From positions 37,170,830 to 37,234,829 of the forward strand of contig NC_054746.1 in the NCBI RefSeq assembly GCF_018143015.1: a stretch of 64,000 nucleotides of DNA, written 5' to 3'. The DNA comes from Lytechinus variegatus (Eukaryota; Echinodermata; Echinoidea; Temnopleuroida; Toxopneustidae). Positions 1-11,700 of this stretch are shown piece by piece. Position 1 is the stretch's first letter, and each line of letters starts with the position of its first letter. The notes beneath the pieces were generated by a model, which was given only the letters and a program-made list of their open reading frames with translations, did no database searches and had not been told where the DNA came from. A program made the translations under genes and the position numbers.

Positions 1-960
1 ATTTTAGCACAGAGTTAGACCATGGTCTAAGTTAAACCTGAGTTCAGAAAACGGGCCTATGTCTAAATCTGAAACACGCGCGCGCATGTTCATTCAGTTA
101 TCAAGTTTCAGATCACAATATCAAAAAGTTTCTGCTCGCCCTTGGTGCTCGAATTATTAATGTAAGAATATCCCCTCTTACTCATCCTTTTCATTATTTA
201 CAAAACATGAATAGTGTTCCGTTCTAGGTCTAAAACTAGAATTTTTCCGCTCACGCTTCGCGCTCGCATCAATTGTTTAGTTATGTAGCTATCCTTTCAT
301 GATTACAAAAAATTATTTTCCATTCTTTATGTAAAAATGTCAAAAAATTTTCTGCTCGTAATTCGCGCTCGCCTTATTTGATTGTTGAAATATGTAGCAA
401 CTTTATGGCTAACTGCAAGCAGTCTTTAACAGGTAGGCCTACATTTCCTACCATTTCAAAACGTGTATAAACAATTTCTGCTCGCGCTTCGCGTTCGTAT
501 TGCAGGCACATCTTTTTTCAGAATGTTCAAATTTTAGGAAAAAATACATACAATTAAAAAAGAAATTTGCTCGCGCTTCGCGCTCGCATTATTAAATAAG
601 GATTATGATATTATATATTTACGTTGATTTAAAGAATAAAGATAAGAAGTGACTCATAGAACTTCCCCCTCCAAAGAAACAAACAAAAAATCATCTTTGA
701 GCGGCCGATCGGGAAAAATATGGCCGAAAAAAAGTCCGGGACCCCTAATGGCGAAGGCTGGATCCGCCCCTGCCCTCTCTATACACACATTTGAATATCT
801 ATTTAGCGAGCGGTCGAAGCGAACGAGCCATAAAGAACCAATTTTCTCGCTTTTAATCACATTTCATGATATAAATTTTAAAATATTACGAGGGGGCGAA
901 GCGAGCGACCCCAAAATAACCACTGTTTTGGTTTTCAATCGCATTTTCAAATAGAAATTT
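1..960. repeat. Degenerate array of CGCG-motif repeat units
   Basis: No gene is visible. The motif GCTCGCGCTTCGCGCTCGCA or close variants recurs at about 130, 249-269, 353-373, 480-500 and 570-590, each time after a TTTCTGCTCG-like lead and AT-rich filler, giving spacings near 90-125 bp. A related GCGAAGCGAGCG string lies near 896-910. The same motif occurs inside the elements at 4758-5478 and 31656-32793, so this stretch is probably part of a larger dispersed element whose left end is outside the window. The short open frames here have no recognisable protein features. Confidence 0.6.
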
Positions 961-1990
961 TGAAGTACGTTTTTTTTACTAATTACTTAAAATATATTTT
1001 ATTCCCTAAAAAGTGTGTGTGTGGGGGGTATTTGTACACGCCAACCGCCCACTCCAAAAAGTGAGTGTGTGGGGGCGGGGTTATATCCCCCATCCCCCGG
1101 GATTTACGCCAAGGGTTGAGTGTTCTGATGTACTGGCCAGCCATTTTTTTATTTAGAAGATTTTTTTTAAGTATAATTTTTTTTGTTGCTTCTTTGAATG
1201 TTGTTCCCCGGTGTGGCCTTATACAGCATTCGCCAGAAATTCAAATATAACATGGGGTGGCACTTGGAGGTGAGCGTAGAAGCAAAGGAGAAAAAAAGAT
1301 TATGTAGACAATGGAGAAACTCATAATATTAATATTGAGGCATAAGCGCCCCCTTCCCATTCGTAGTGTAAATGCATCAGATAATAAAAAGAGTCTTCTG
1401 ACGGTTTAAATGCCACATTTTTCTGAAGCTCGTTCGCTTTGCTCCCCTCATTAATATATTTCGCTTCAGCATCTCATAAGATTTTTATAGCCTTTTAAAG
1501 GGCCTAGTTCAGGGTTTTAAAAAATGTAATTGTTGCAGTTGTGGATGCTTTGCTCGCATATCATGTAAGCTTCATCTGCCCCTTGTTAATAGTGCACTTC
1601 AGCCCCTCCCCCAATTTGGCCTAATACAGCATTTACAAAGAAAGAAATCGATACATTTTAATTGCCACATACTATTAAAATCAGCCCTTGACTATAGAGA
1701 TTTCGATAATTCTACTCCCAACTTTAAATTGAGAGAAAAGAAAACTGTTTATAAATATCTTAGTTTGAGTTTACCGTGCACTTTCAGTGGTCAGTTGCCA
1801 AATTTCCTGGGTGAGATGTGTTACGCATTAAAATGTTAAAAATTAGTATGAAAAGCATTTTTACAAACTATTTCCAGTCTAATGATACTCCAGCAGAAGC
1901 TGAAATGTTATCTATATAAAAAAAAATGATGTTAAAAAGGGAATCTGTTAAAGAATAGTTGAGTGAATGAATGAATAACTAAATGAACAA
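961..1990. other. Gene-free AT-rich stretch
   Basis: No coding or RNA gene could be supported. The segment is AT-rich with short G/C runs near 1018-1105 and scattered fragments resembling the flanking repeats, for example GCTCGTTCGCTTTGCTC near 1427-1443. Confidence 0.4.
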
Positions 1991-1994
1991 TTTA

Positions 1995-2650
1995 TTACAC
2001 CCTCGTAGCCAAAAAAAAAAAAAAAACGCCAACCCCCCCCCCCAAAAAAAAAGGGGGAAACGTGAGCGAGAAAATACAAGTGTATAGGAGAACGTAAGAC
2101 GAGCGAGAGCAGACAAGGAACAGTTCAAGAGACAGTCGCAGCTTCTCCCTCCTTGCACCCCCGTCCCCCCCCCCCCCCGGGAACGCGTTTTGCGCGCTCA
2201 GTAAGTGTTTCACACACACGCTTCGTGTGCTGACTACCACCCCCTTAATTAAATCCTAGCTTTGCCACTAATTTTAGACTTAGTAAACGGGAAGTTTTTT
2301 GTTGTGCCCCTCTCAATTTCAGGCAGAAAACGTAATAAGAGCGGATGCAGACTAGTGAACGATTCAAAGAAACGTCGGGGGTTCCGCAATTCGAAATTTG
2401 CCCCCCCCCCCTTCGTTAACAGGCAGATGATGGATTAAGATGAGCGAGAGCAGCTAAGGAACAATTTAAAGAAACGTCGGACCTTCCTCGTATCTCGCAG
2501 GGGGGGGGTAGGTACACCCCCTCCCTGCACCCCCCCCCCGGAACGCGCTTCCCGTGCTCACTTCTGCCACCTAAACTGAAATCCTAGCAATTAATTCTAG
2601 ACGGAATTACTCGGAAATATTTGGCTCTGCCACCCCCCGTCCCCTCTGAT
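1995..2650. repeat. Diverged local duplications with poly-C/G tracts
   Basis: A module reading roughly GAGCGAGAGCAGnnAAGGAAC, then CCTCCnTGCACCCC, a C-run and GGGAACGCG, occurs near 2101-2190 and again near 2440-2545. A partial copy lies near 2339-2400, sharing GATTCAAAGAAACGTCGG. Long A, C and G homopolymers (2011-2050, 2165-2180, 2400-2412) separate them. The minus-strand open frame over 1995-2240 is made of these tracts and is not a gene. Confidence 0.45.
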
Positions 2651-2728
2651 AATAAGTACCTGTTACGCCGCTGCAACGAGGCGCCTTGAACTACTCGACC
2701 GCGCGGCAACCGATGAAGGGAAAAAAGT

Positions 2729-2872
2729 CGGTCTCGCGGACCTTCGGCCTCGCGGGCCTTCGGTCTCGTGGACCCTCGGTCTCGCGGACCTTCGGTCTAG
2801 CGGACCCTCGGTCTCGCGGACCCTCGGTCTAGCGGACCCTCGGTCTCGTGGACCCTCGGTCTAGCGGGCTGT
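2729..2872. repeat. 16-bp minisatellite, nine units
   Basis: Nine consecutive 16-bp units begin at 2729, 2745, 2761, 2777, 2793, 2809, 2825, 2841 and 2857. The consensus is CGGTCTCGCGGACCCT; variable positions are C/T at 4, C/A at 7, C/T at 9, A/G at 12 and C/T at 15. There is no length variation between units except the last, which ends GGGCTGT. It is GC-rich in an AT-rich neighbourhood. Confidence 0.9.
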
Positions 2873-3059
2873 CACCATTAAAACGAGATCTGAGAAATGA
2901 GTTGCTTTGCTCTGTCCATCATCATCATCATCTAATAGTGCATTATAAATAAGTGAAACGCCTCTGACTGTGTCGCCTGCATTACGCGATCATAGCATCA
3001 GTGCTGACTTTAAAAACAGCTATATATTGAATAATTATTCACAAAAGAAACACTCACTA

Positions 3060-3532
3060 TGCATGTCCATTGACCCAACATGACCTTTGACAATAATCAT
3101 GTGACCCAAGATTTGTACAAAATACCTCTGCCCTTACGTCTGATGTAGACCCTATAGATCCATGAACTTTCTAAGTTGTGATGCCAGCCAACAGGACCAA
3201 AGTTAATTGACCTTAAATGACCTTTGACCTTGGTCATGTGATCTGAAGCTCGCACAGGATGTTCAGGGATACATAATTGCTCTTACGTCTAAGTTTCATG
3301 AACTATACAGATCCATAAAATTTCAAAGTTATGATGATAATTCCAAAAATACCGGCCAACATGGTTTAAGTTCATTGACCCTAAAAGACCTTTGACCTTG
3401 GTCATGATTGTGACCTAAAACTCAAACAGGATGTTCAGTAATACTTGATCACCCTTATGTTCTAGTTTCATGAACTACGTCCATATACTTTTTAAGTTAT
3501 AGTGACATATAAAAAACTTATCCTTGGTTAAG
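3060..3532. repeat. Inverted-orientation units of the GGTCA repeat family
   Basis: About three diverged units contain TGACCTTTGACCTTGG, 'catgaact', 'AAGTTATGATG' and 'GGATGTTCAG' blocks. They are the reverse complement of units inside the adjacent 3533-4714 element. The two blocks face each other across 3533, suggesting a second, truncated copy of the same family in opposite orientation. Confidence 0.6.
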
Positions 3533-4714
3533 TTTTTGTCTCACCTGCATAGCAGAGTGAGACTATAGGCGCCGCTTTTCCGACGGTGGCGGCGGCGGCG
3601 GCGGCGTCAACATCAAATCTTAACCTGAGGTTAAGTTTTTGAAAGGACATCATAACTTAGAAAGTATATGTACCTAGTTCATAAAACTTGGCCATAAGGT
3701 TAATCAAGTATTACTAAACATCCTATTAGAGTTTCATGTCACATAACCAAGGTCAAAGGTCATTTAGGGTCAATGAACTTAGACCATGTTGGGGAATCAA
3801 CATCAAAATCTTAACCTGAGGTTAAGTTTTTGAAATGTCATCATAACTTAGAAAATATATGGACCTAGTTCATTAAACTTAGACATAAGGTCAACCATGT
3901 ATCACCAAACATCCTGCATGAGTTTCATGTCACATGACTAAGGTCAAAGGTCATTTAGGGTCAATGAACTTTGGCCGATTTGGGGGTATCTGTTGAATTA
4001 CAATCAAAACTTTAAAAGCTTTTGGATCTGATTCATGAAACTTGGACATAATAGTAATCAAGTATCACTGAACATCCTGTGCAAGTTTCAGGTCACATGA
4101 TCAAGGTCAAAGGTCATTTAGGGTCAATGAACTTTGGCCGAAGGGTATTTGTTGAATTACCATCATAACTTTGAAAGTATGTTGGTCTATTTCATAAATC
4201 TTGGACATAAGAGTAATCAAGTATCACTGAACATCCTGTGCGCATTTTAGGTCACATGACCAAGGTCAAAGGTCAATGAACTTTGGCCATAATGGGGGTA
4301 TCTGTTGAATTACCATCATAACTTTGCAAGTTTATTGATCTGACTTTTGAAACTTGGACATAAGAGTAATCAAGTATCACTGAATATCCTGTGCAAGTTT
4401 CAGGTCACATGATCAAGGGCAAAGGTCATGTGAGGTCAATGAAATTTGGCCACATTGGGGGTATTTGTTGAATTACCATCCTATCTCTGTAAGTGTATTG
4501 GTCTAGTTCATAAAACATGGAAATAAGAGTAACCAAGTATCACTGAACATCTTGTGCGAGTTATAGTAGTTTTCAAAGTCAGCAATGCTGCTATGTTGAA
4601 TCGCGTGATGCAGGTGAGACGGCCAGAGGCATTCCACTTGTGATGTTTACGCAGCCGCCACCGTCAGAAAAGCTCTCGTCAGAAATAGTCTCTGCTACGC
4701 AGGCGAGACAAAAA
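3533..4714. mobile_element. Non-autonomous terminal-inverted-repeat element with internal tandem units
   Basis: The ends are inverted copies: the left end starts TTTTTGTCTCACCTGC and contains GACGGTGGCGGCGG; the reverse complement of the right end starts TTTTTGTCTCGCCTGC and contains GACGGTGGCGGCTG. The inside is a series of about 160-190-bp diverged tandem units with 'GAATTACCATCATAACTTT', 'AAGTATCACTGAACATCC' and 'GGTCAAAGGTCA' blocks. There is no open frame of note. I recognise this arrangement as a very common echinoid repeat; the superfamily is not assigned. Confidence 0.75.
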
Positions 4715-4757
4715 TGAAGTGACTATTTCAGTTTAGAAATTATGCATGAATAGTTAT

Positions 4758-5226
4758 CAGAGGCGTCGATTATGGGGGGGCAGGGGGGGCGATCGCCCCA
4801 CCAATGAAAATATTGGGGGGGCAAACATATCGTTTTGCCCCCCAATAATTCCGCATGTGCTAAAAATAAAATAAGATTGTAATGTTACACAGAAATCAGC
4901 AAGCGAGATTGAGATATACAACTCGTTCTTCGTCTAAAATCGTGCTCAAAATGTCCACTTTTCAGATTGGAATATCAAAAAAATTTCAGCTCGCGCTTCG
5001 CGCTCGCATCATTTCTGTAACAAAAACCCATACTTTCCATGATTAAATAGGTGAATATGGTTCCATTTTCAGTTCTAAACCTCAAAAGAACTCCCACTTC
5101 GATTTGCAATAATCTTTTTTTTTATCTTGTTCTTTATTAAAAACGTCCATTAAACTCAATTTTTTTCAGATCGAAATATCAAAATTTTCAGCTCGCGCTT
5201 CGCGCTCGCATTAATCTGCTGGTGAT

Positions 5227-5299
<73 letters not shown>

Positions 5300-5478
5300 A
5301 TATATTTATTTATATATATGTGTGTGTGCGGGTGTGTGTGTGTATATATACATATATATATGTACACATATATATATAGGCATATGTGTGTGTGAGTTTG
5401 TTTTGTGTGATCGAGCGCCTGTGGAAAATTGATTCACGATTTTGCCCCCCCAATCTGAAAAATGGATCGACGCCCCTG
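4758..5478. mobile_element. hAT-like MITE with 8-bp target duplication
   Basis: The left terminus is CAGAGGCGTCGAT and the reverse complement of the right terminus is CAGGGGCGTCGATC. Both sides are flanked by ATAGTTAT (4750-4757 and 5479-5486), an exact 8-bp duplication, which together with the CAGRG ends fits the hAT superfamily. G-runs lie just inside the ends. Two copies of GCTCGCGCTTCGCGCTCGCA occur at 4989-5008 and 5191-5210. A TA/TG microsatellite fills about 5228-5400. No transposase frame remains. Confidence 0.75.
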
Positions 5479-5499
5479 ATAGTTATCAGTCCTTATCAT

Positions 5500-6080
5500 T
5501 ACTAATTTCCACGCCCATCTAAACACTTAAAGTCCCCCACCCCCTCTCCGCCGGAATAATATGGAGATATTTTTGCAGAGCCTTATACGCAGAATGGAGC
5601 ATCCCGATGAATCAGTATCTCTGTATCCAGATCGGGATCCAGATCTTGTTTTCTTTTGTTGTTTTACATACGACTATGATAGGTCCATGATACGACTCAG
5701 GGGGAGGTTATACATCATCTAAAATTGCAGTAAACAGGCAAATATTTCTATTAGTTTTCTCTCAATCCGTTTTAAATTTATTACCATCAACACGCACTTG
5801 AAAGAGTGATTCATGGTTTTTAAATTGACACAGCGATTGGTAATTGCAATGTTTACAATCTTTCTGTAAGTCTTTCGTTTCCCGAACATGCAGATAACAT
5901 TCCTGAAGAGAAACTTCTTCAAAATAAAAAGTCAAAGAGCATAATGTAATAACGATAAATCACAATGTCTCAACTTTGCTTTGAAATTCATTGGATCGTT
6001 AGTCTATATCCCCTTAACATCTTTCAGTTCAGATTGCATGCATACCACTGACCCCCCCCCCCCACACACACACACGCGCC
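5500..6080. other. Gene-free spacer
   Basis: Nothing recognisable beyond simple sequence. The minus-strand open frame at 5719-5922 and the paired frames over 5981-6207 have no homology I recognise; the latter run through C/CA repeats into the adjacent MITE. Confidence 0.35.
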
Positions 6081-6081
6081 C

Positions 6082-6640
6082 CGGGGGGGGGGGGCCACTT
6101 ACATTGACGAGTGGATACCATGCGCGACCAAAAAAACACGTAAAAAGGATGTCCTTTTCACGATAGGGCACGTTACGTACGTAACGTGATAAGGGTGTCA
6201 AAAACACAAAAATAATGAAAAAAGGGTATCTATTTCGCTTGGAAAATTACGTGTTTAGGGTCGAATTTGCGGGGATGATAAAACAAAATTAAAATGTTTC
6301 ATAAAGGATGTCCTTTTTGCCCCAACACTACGTGTTTAGAGTCCTATTTGCGCGAGGTGTAGAAGGTGGGGTCGCACTAAACCAAATAAGGTAAAGGCTT
6401 CGACCGAAGGACCCGTAACAATAAAACATTCCTGTACTTGTTTAGGGGTTCATTTCCGGGAATATTTGCCATGCAAGAGTATCGTTTTGTTTCCAATACT
6501 TGTTAAGGGTAGGGTTTCACACGCCAATACTTGTTAAGGGGTGCATTTTCAGAATATGGAAATTACGTGTTTAGGGTGCTTTTCGAGACCCAATGGTCGC
6601 GCATGGTATCCACTCGTGAATGGAAGTGCCCCCCCCCCGG
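6082..6640. mobile_element. MITE with about 45-bp inverted termini and G-run ends
   Basis: The left end is a G-run followed by CACTTACATTGACGAGTGG and then ATACCATGCGCGACC. The reverse complement of the right end is a G-run followed by CACTTCCATTCACGAGTGG and the same ATACCATGCGCGACC. The interior has several copies of 'ACGTGTTTAGGG' and 'ACTTGTTAAGGG'-type blocks, so it may itself be built of short internal repeats. A perfect palindrome ACGTTACGTACGTAACGT lies at about 6170-6187. Confidence 0.75.
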
Positions 6641-7039
6641 GACACGCGCGCACAAGCACACACACAAAGATCTCCTAACAAACCTATACTATTATGAAAT
6701 TATGGAGCGATGATGACAATTTCTATGCAAATATATTTATAAGCTATAAATCTATATTTCTCTCATCCCTGCACGTTGCTACATTTTGATGGGCAACAAA
6801 TCCCTGTCTCTTAATTTGCATCCCCCTCCCGGCCCCCCAAAAATGAATAATAAAATAAAATGAAATAAATAAATGGAAGAGATTTGTGGGGCTCGTGAAA
6901 CGCAGCATTGATTGGTCGCTGCATGATCCAAGTGAATCAAATTAAGTTATAGATTATGTCTGTGAAAGAAATTATGTATTTCACAATGATCCTATCAACT
7001 ATGACAAAAGATAACGGTAATGGTGGTGATTTTTTTTTA
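6641..7039. other. Gene-free spacer
   Basis: AT-rich with short CA and C runs. No supported gene or regulatory site. Confidence 0.35.
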
Positions 7040-7190
7040 CCTGATTGCTAAGGATGCTTGGAAGCAAGCAAGCAATCAGAGGACCGACGGTTTAAGGATC
7101 TCTCCGAGGGACCTGGTAACGAGGATTTTTGCCTTACCAAAGGGCACTAGAAAATCAAGTGGGAATCGAAACCATAAAAGGGAATGTTTA
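7040..7190 (-). repeat. Possible tRNA-derived SINE fragment
   Basis: Read on the minus strand, GGTTTCGATTCCC (about 7155-7167) resembles a tRNA-type RNA polymerase III B box. It is followed by a 'GGCAAAAATCC ... CCAGGTCCCTCGGAG ... CCGTCGGTCC' string that I associate with echinoid SINE bodies. No convincing A box or terminal tail is visible, so this is a tentative fragment call. Confidence 0.3.
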
Positions 7191-7559
7191 GCAGTAATAT
7201 ACACTGTCTTAATGGGGAAAATAATTATGCGGATTCTTTTGTCGGTAAATAAATCAACCGAAATACAAGGCTTCGAAATATTTTTTTGAGGGGACCGTTA
7301 GACTATTGTGTCCTTCCTATGTATTTTTTTTACTTGTCCCTCTGCCCCCCCCCCCCATAGTCTGACCAAGGACCTACTACAACTGACACCAATGTAATTG
7401 ATCATTAAACGGGGATTGTTGGGGGTTGAGGGCTAGATTGAGCACCCGGATTGAGCAACTGAATCAAATTGCATGTAGGACGCCCTCTTTGCTGTTTCAC
7501 ATTATAATTTTTTTTATTGTCAAAACAACCCTCAATGAACCTACAATGCTCTTTGAGGT

Positions 7560-7915
7560 CTTACACGAGTCCTGACCAATTTTTTTAAATGGTCTTCGTG
7601 GTCTCTATGGGCTCCAAAACTTTTTGAAACGGTTCAAAACAGTCTTACAACGGTCTTACAGGAAAATGATCTTTCAGTGGACTTTCAGCAGTCTTTTAGC
7701 GGTCTTCCGATGAACTTTCAAAGGTCTTCATAGTCTTTCAATGATCTTTCGGCAGTATCTCAAGATTTTTGCGGAGATCACTGCAAGACTCATGAGAGTT
7801 CATTGAAAGATCATTGAAAGACCATTGAAAGACCACGCAAAATCCATGGAAAGAATTCTGAAAGATCACTTGTTGCAGAGAAGATCTCTGAAAGACCATT
7901 GAAAGATCTCGATAG
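7560..7915. repeat. Foldback of CTTTCAATGATCTTT / AAAGATCATTGAAAG units
   Basis: The left half (about 7560-7760) is built of short diverged units of the type 'GGTCTTTCAATGATCTTT'. The right half (about 7780-7912) is built of the complement, 'AAAGATCATTGAAAGACC', repeated several times. The two halves can pair over roughly 130 bp with mismatches. No termini or target duplication could be fixed. Confidence 0.6.
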
Positions 7916-8050
7916 GACTAGTCTATAAGAGCAGTAAGACAAGAAATATCCGTCAGTCTTTCAGAGTTCTTTGAGGGGTCTTTCTGAGCCATTCCACGGA
8001 GATGACAAATTTCAATGATCTTGAAGACCGCTGTAAGACCTGAACAATTT

Positions 8051-8080
8051 ATCACCATCATCATCATCATCATTATCATC

Positions 8081-8112
<32 letters not shown>

Positions 8113-8137
8113 CATTATTATCATTATTGTTATTATT

Positions 8138-8175
<38 letters not shown>

Positions 8176-8206
8176 GACATCATCATCATCATCATCATTG
8201 ACCATC
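8051..8206. repeat. ATC trinucleotide microsatellite
   Basis: Interrupted (ATC)n/(ATT)n array. It generates long poly-Ile, poly-Met and poly-Asp reading frames on both strands, which are artefacts. Confidence 0.95.
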
Positions 8207-8760
8207 ATCATCATCCGCCCCGCCGCCCAGATCAATATATGCCAATGGATCTTGTATTTCATGTAAAGAGAATATGAAAATGCATGGTGATATGGATATT
8301 AACTAATTTAGTTGCCATTGGTTATGCCTATGTTTTGCTATGAAGGTTGGGGTTAACTATGGTTTTATGGCTCTTATGAATGCCTAACTAAGGACAAGAG
8401 ATAAAGTATACTCCAGCCCCGACCCCCCTATTGGCCTTACGAGCATGGTGAGTGCGCTAGTGTGGCTAAAAATAAAATATAATCTCAACATATTAATTTA
8501 CGCCAAAGTTGACGTAACCGAATTGGAGAAAGTCAGATAGAAAAAAAGAAAAACTGAAAATCTAATTATTGTGATAGTAAAAGACTTGATAATCGAGCTT
8601 TTTCTTTGCATGCCCTGGGTATATGGGGGCGGGGCCCTGAGGCGAGATGATTGACCAACTATATGCAGAGACGACTGCGCGAAAGACTGTTTGATATACA
8701 AAATATGAATGTTTATATTAGTTAATTGTGATTGCACCCCATCTTAAATTCTTGATTAGT

Positions 8761-11700
8761 ATGTCAAGTAAAATAAAATATGTTCAAATTTCTCTTTTTG
8801 TAATAATATTAGCTCAGTTCTCAATTATAATTTTAAATTGTGACACCAGTGTTAGAGCTGAGGCCGAAGAAGAAGTCTGTGACGGAGAGTTTCAACCTGA
8901 CGGATCGTGTAAATCTATGGGGGCCGCTGGGGCGCGGTACATTCATCGAGCAGAGATGGCTTGGAGATCCAGTGGAGAATCGCATGAAGAGCTCATAACA
9001 AGACTAAAAGGTATACATGAATGGTCATTTCATAATCTCAATTCATGCCATGACAATGCTAAATCGTCGATGATAAAGTCGAATGAGCTAAATCATAAGA
9101 AGCTGTCTGTATGCTTGTATCATTTAGAATTCTGTCTTCATAGCCCCACTAGTGTAAAATGCTGTCAGTTATGTGATGATCTGCCTCAGCATCATGCATG
9201 GCATGTTAGGGGGCACTCAAGGGTTCCTTACCATCCTGCTTGTGCTGTGGGGAATCTTCAGGTAGGATTATTGTATGCCAATGCTGTACACAGCACACAA
9301 TTTAAAAAAATCATTAAAATATCACTTTTGTGACCAAAAATACTAATTTCCATACAGTTTCAATTCATTTTTCATTAGTAACTTGGGCAAGTTGGGGTAA
9401 TTTTTGTATTCACCAGAGTGCTCGAAAACTTGAATTTTGGGCATATTTTTGTGTGTACACCCTCTATTGGTGGAAAGTAATATGGCAAGACAATTGTAGT
9501 TTTTCAATCTCTATTTTTAATTAAATAATTTAAAGAATCAAATTTACTTAAGAGCCAAGTTATAATGAATAGCTGTAAATTTATGGAACCTGACAGTGTC
9601 AAAAAACCAAGCATTTGTCCCAAAGAAAAAGAGGAAATAAGCCAAATATTGCCAACCTTATTTTGCCACACAGGGAGGAGTAACAGAGAACAAGGTTATA
9701 TCATAACCTTGTTCATAGAATGAGTGGTCAGGGGCATAAGTTAGACATTGATAGAATGATGGTAATTGTGGCATTTATTTAATTGAAATTGATCTTGTCA
9801 AGGCTTGGGCACTCATTTTAAATCTTGGCACATGTTTATACTTCTCTGTCATGAAATTAAGAAAAAAAGAAATAGCTTTAGTATAGCTATTCATAATCTT
9901 ACTGGGCAAGCAAGGCAAGGCCTAGGGAAGTTTAAGCTGAAAAAAGGGGAAATGAAGATTGAAGATGATTGTTTTAATATTAAAGAAAGACTTTGGCATA
10001 AATGAAAGTTATTTTATTTTGAGCCTGTTACAATAAACATGCACATCAATCAAATAAAATATTTGTATTTTATAGGGCCTAAAATATTTTTATCAAATAG
10101 ATCAAGTCAAGTTGCCAGTCACCAAGGCTGTTTATTCTTCTTCTTAATTATTGTGGGTTGATCTGCTTCCTTAAAGATGGAAGATTCTTGTGGATATGAT
10201 TGGTGCAATAGCTGGGTTTAGGAACAGTTCATATTTACAAGGTGCAGATAAAAATTATCAGCAGTTTAGCGTTTGCCTTCTGTCGGCAAGCTTTGACGGA
10301 AGGCTGTTGGATTAAAGGCATTGATGGAGGTGGATGGAAGAGTATTCCATATCCAGGCAGTTCTTTGAGAGAGAGATTGTAGAGTTCTGTCCTGCATTGG
10401 GGGATCTGTAGCTAGCAGCATGTGAGGATCTAGTTCTTGTAGAACCAGTAAGTTGGGTGATGTACTTATTAACTGGAAAGTCAACTAGATTGCAGTGTAG
10501 CTTGTACACGAGCACCGGTATTTAATCTTCTCTGCACTTTTCAAGAGGTATCCAACCAAGCCATGATAATGCATGTCTTAAACCAAAAGTTTTTAGTTTC
10601 TGTTGGTTGTTCCAGTGGACTGACCTTGCTTCACTATAATTCTTCCAAGCATTAATAGTCAAATAGACTGGAATCTTTTGTGCAGAGAATGTATACCTAA
10701 AGATTAATTTGTTTATTTTTAATATGTATTTCATTGAAATATGAATGATTTCAGTTTTGGAATAATCAGATACTAGTAATCAACATCACCTTTGTGCAAT
10801 TTCATCAGTCTAGGGGAAATTGGGACCTCAATAAGGTTGAAAAAAAAAGCAGCACTATTGTACGAAATCTACAGATTTTTAATCAAAATTTTTACCTTAG
10901 ATAAAAATTTTGATTAAATATATAACCTGTGGTATAACTAAACTGCAATAAAGAACTACTTTGACTCTAACGAGTTCACAACAAACAACAAAAAGTTGCT
11001 AGACAATTCATCCCATTATTGTGTGCATTTGTGTGTTACTGTGGGTGCCAACTTTCTATTATAACTGCAGCATCCCGTATTTGCACTATTGCTGCCTATG
11101 AGGTCAATACTGATATGTTTTGACCTCATTGGTACTAGGAATGCAATTTCATAACAAAACAAAAATAAAATATTTTGGAGCTACAATCTTCTTAACAGAC
11201 AATTTTCAGCTGTATAATCTACACTATGTCAGGTCTTATGTCACTTTTGATTTACATATTTTGATTTTATGAAGGTAACATGTAAAAGTAAAGCTACAAA
11301 ACATTACAAAATTCCATTTTGATTGAATTCCAACAAATTTCTTTTTTCAATTTACCAATTACATGTATGTATTTATGTTCACAAATCACTTCTGATGGAA
11401 TGCACTATTTTGTATTTCATTAATTGTAGAAAATGGAATCATCAAGAATGATGCAGTTTTGAAGGCAATGCGAGCCGTTGATCGCAAACACTACAGCAGT
11501 AATAGTCCATATGCTGATTCTCCACAGAGTATTGGTAAGATCAGTGCTTAATAGTTTAAAATTTTTTGAGCAAAACCTCCAGGAATTGAAGAAATTTGTC
11601 AGTATAATTTTTTGGGGCTGCATTAAAAATTTAAAAGTTGTAGTTTTGGTGTCATAAGTTAATAATAAGAGTTTATTTGTATTTTATTATTTATTTAATG

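Noticed and set aside
1995-2240. Minus-strand open frame of 81 residues
   Set aside because: Composed of homopolymer runs and diverged repeat modules; no start context, domain or splice partners.
6004-6713. Open frames on both strands near the MITE
   Set aside because: They lie across the inverted ends of the 6082-6640 element and its G/C runs.
7918-8266. Long open frames rich in Met, Ile and Asp on both strands
   Set aside because: They are translations of the ATC microsatellite at 8051-8206.
8728-8760. PCMT1 start at 8728
   Set aside because: The codon there is GTG; the first in-frame ATG is at 8761.
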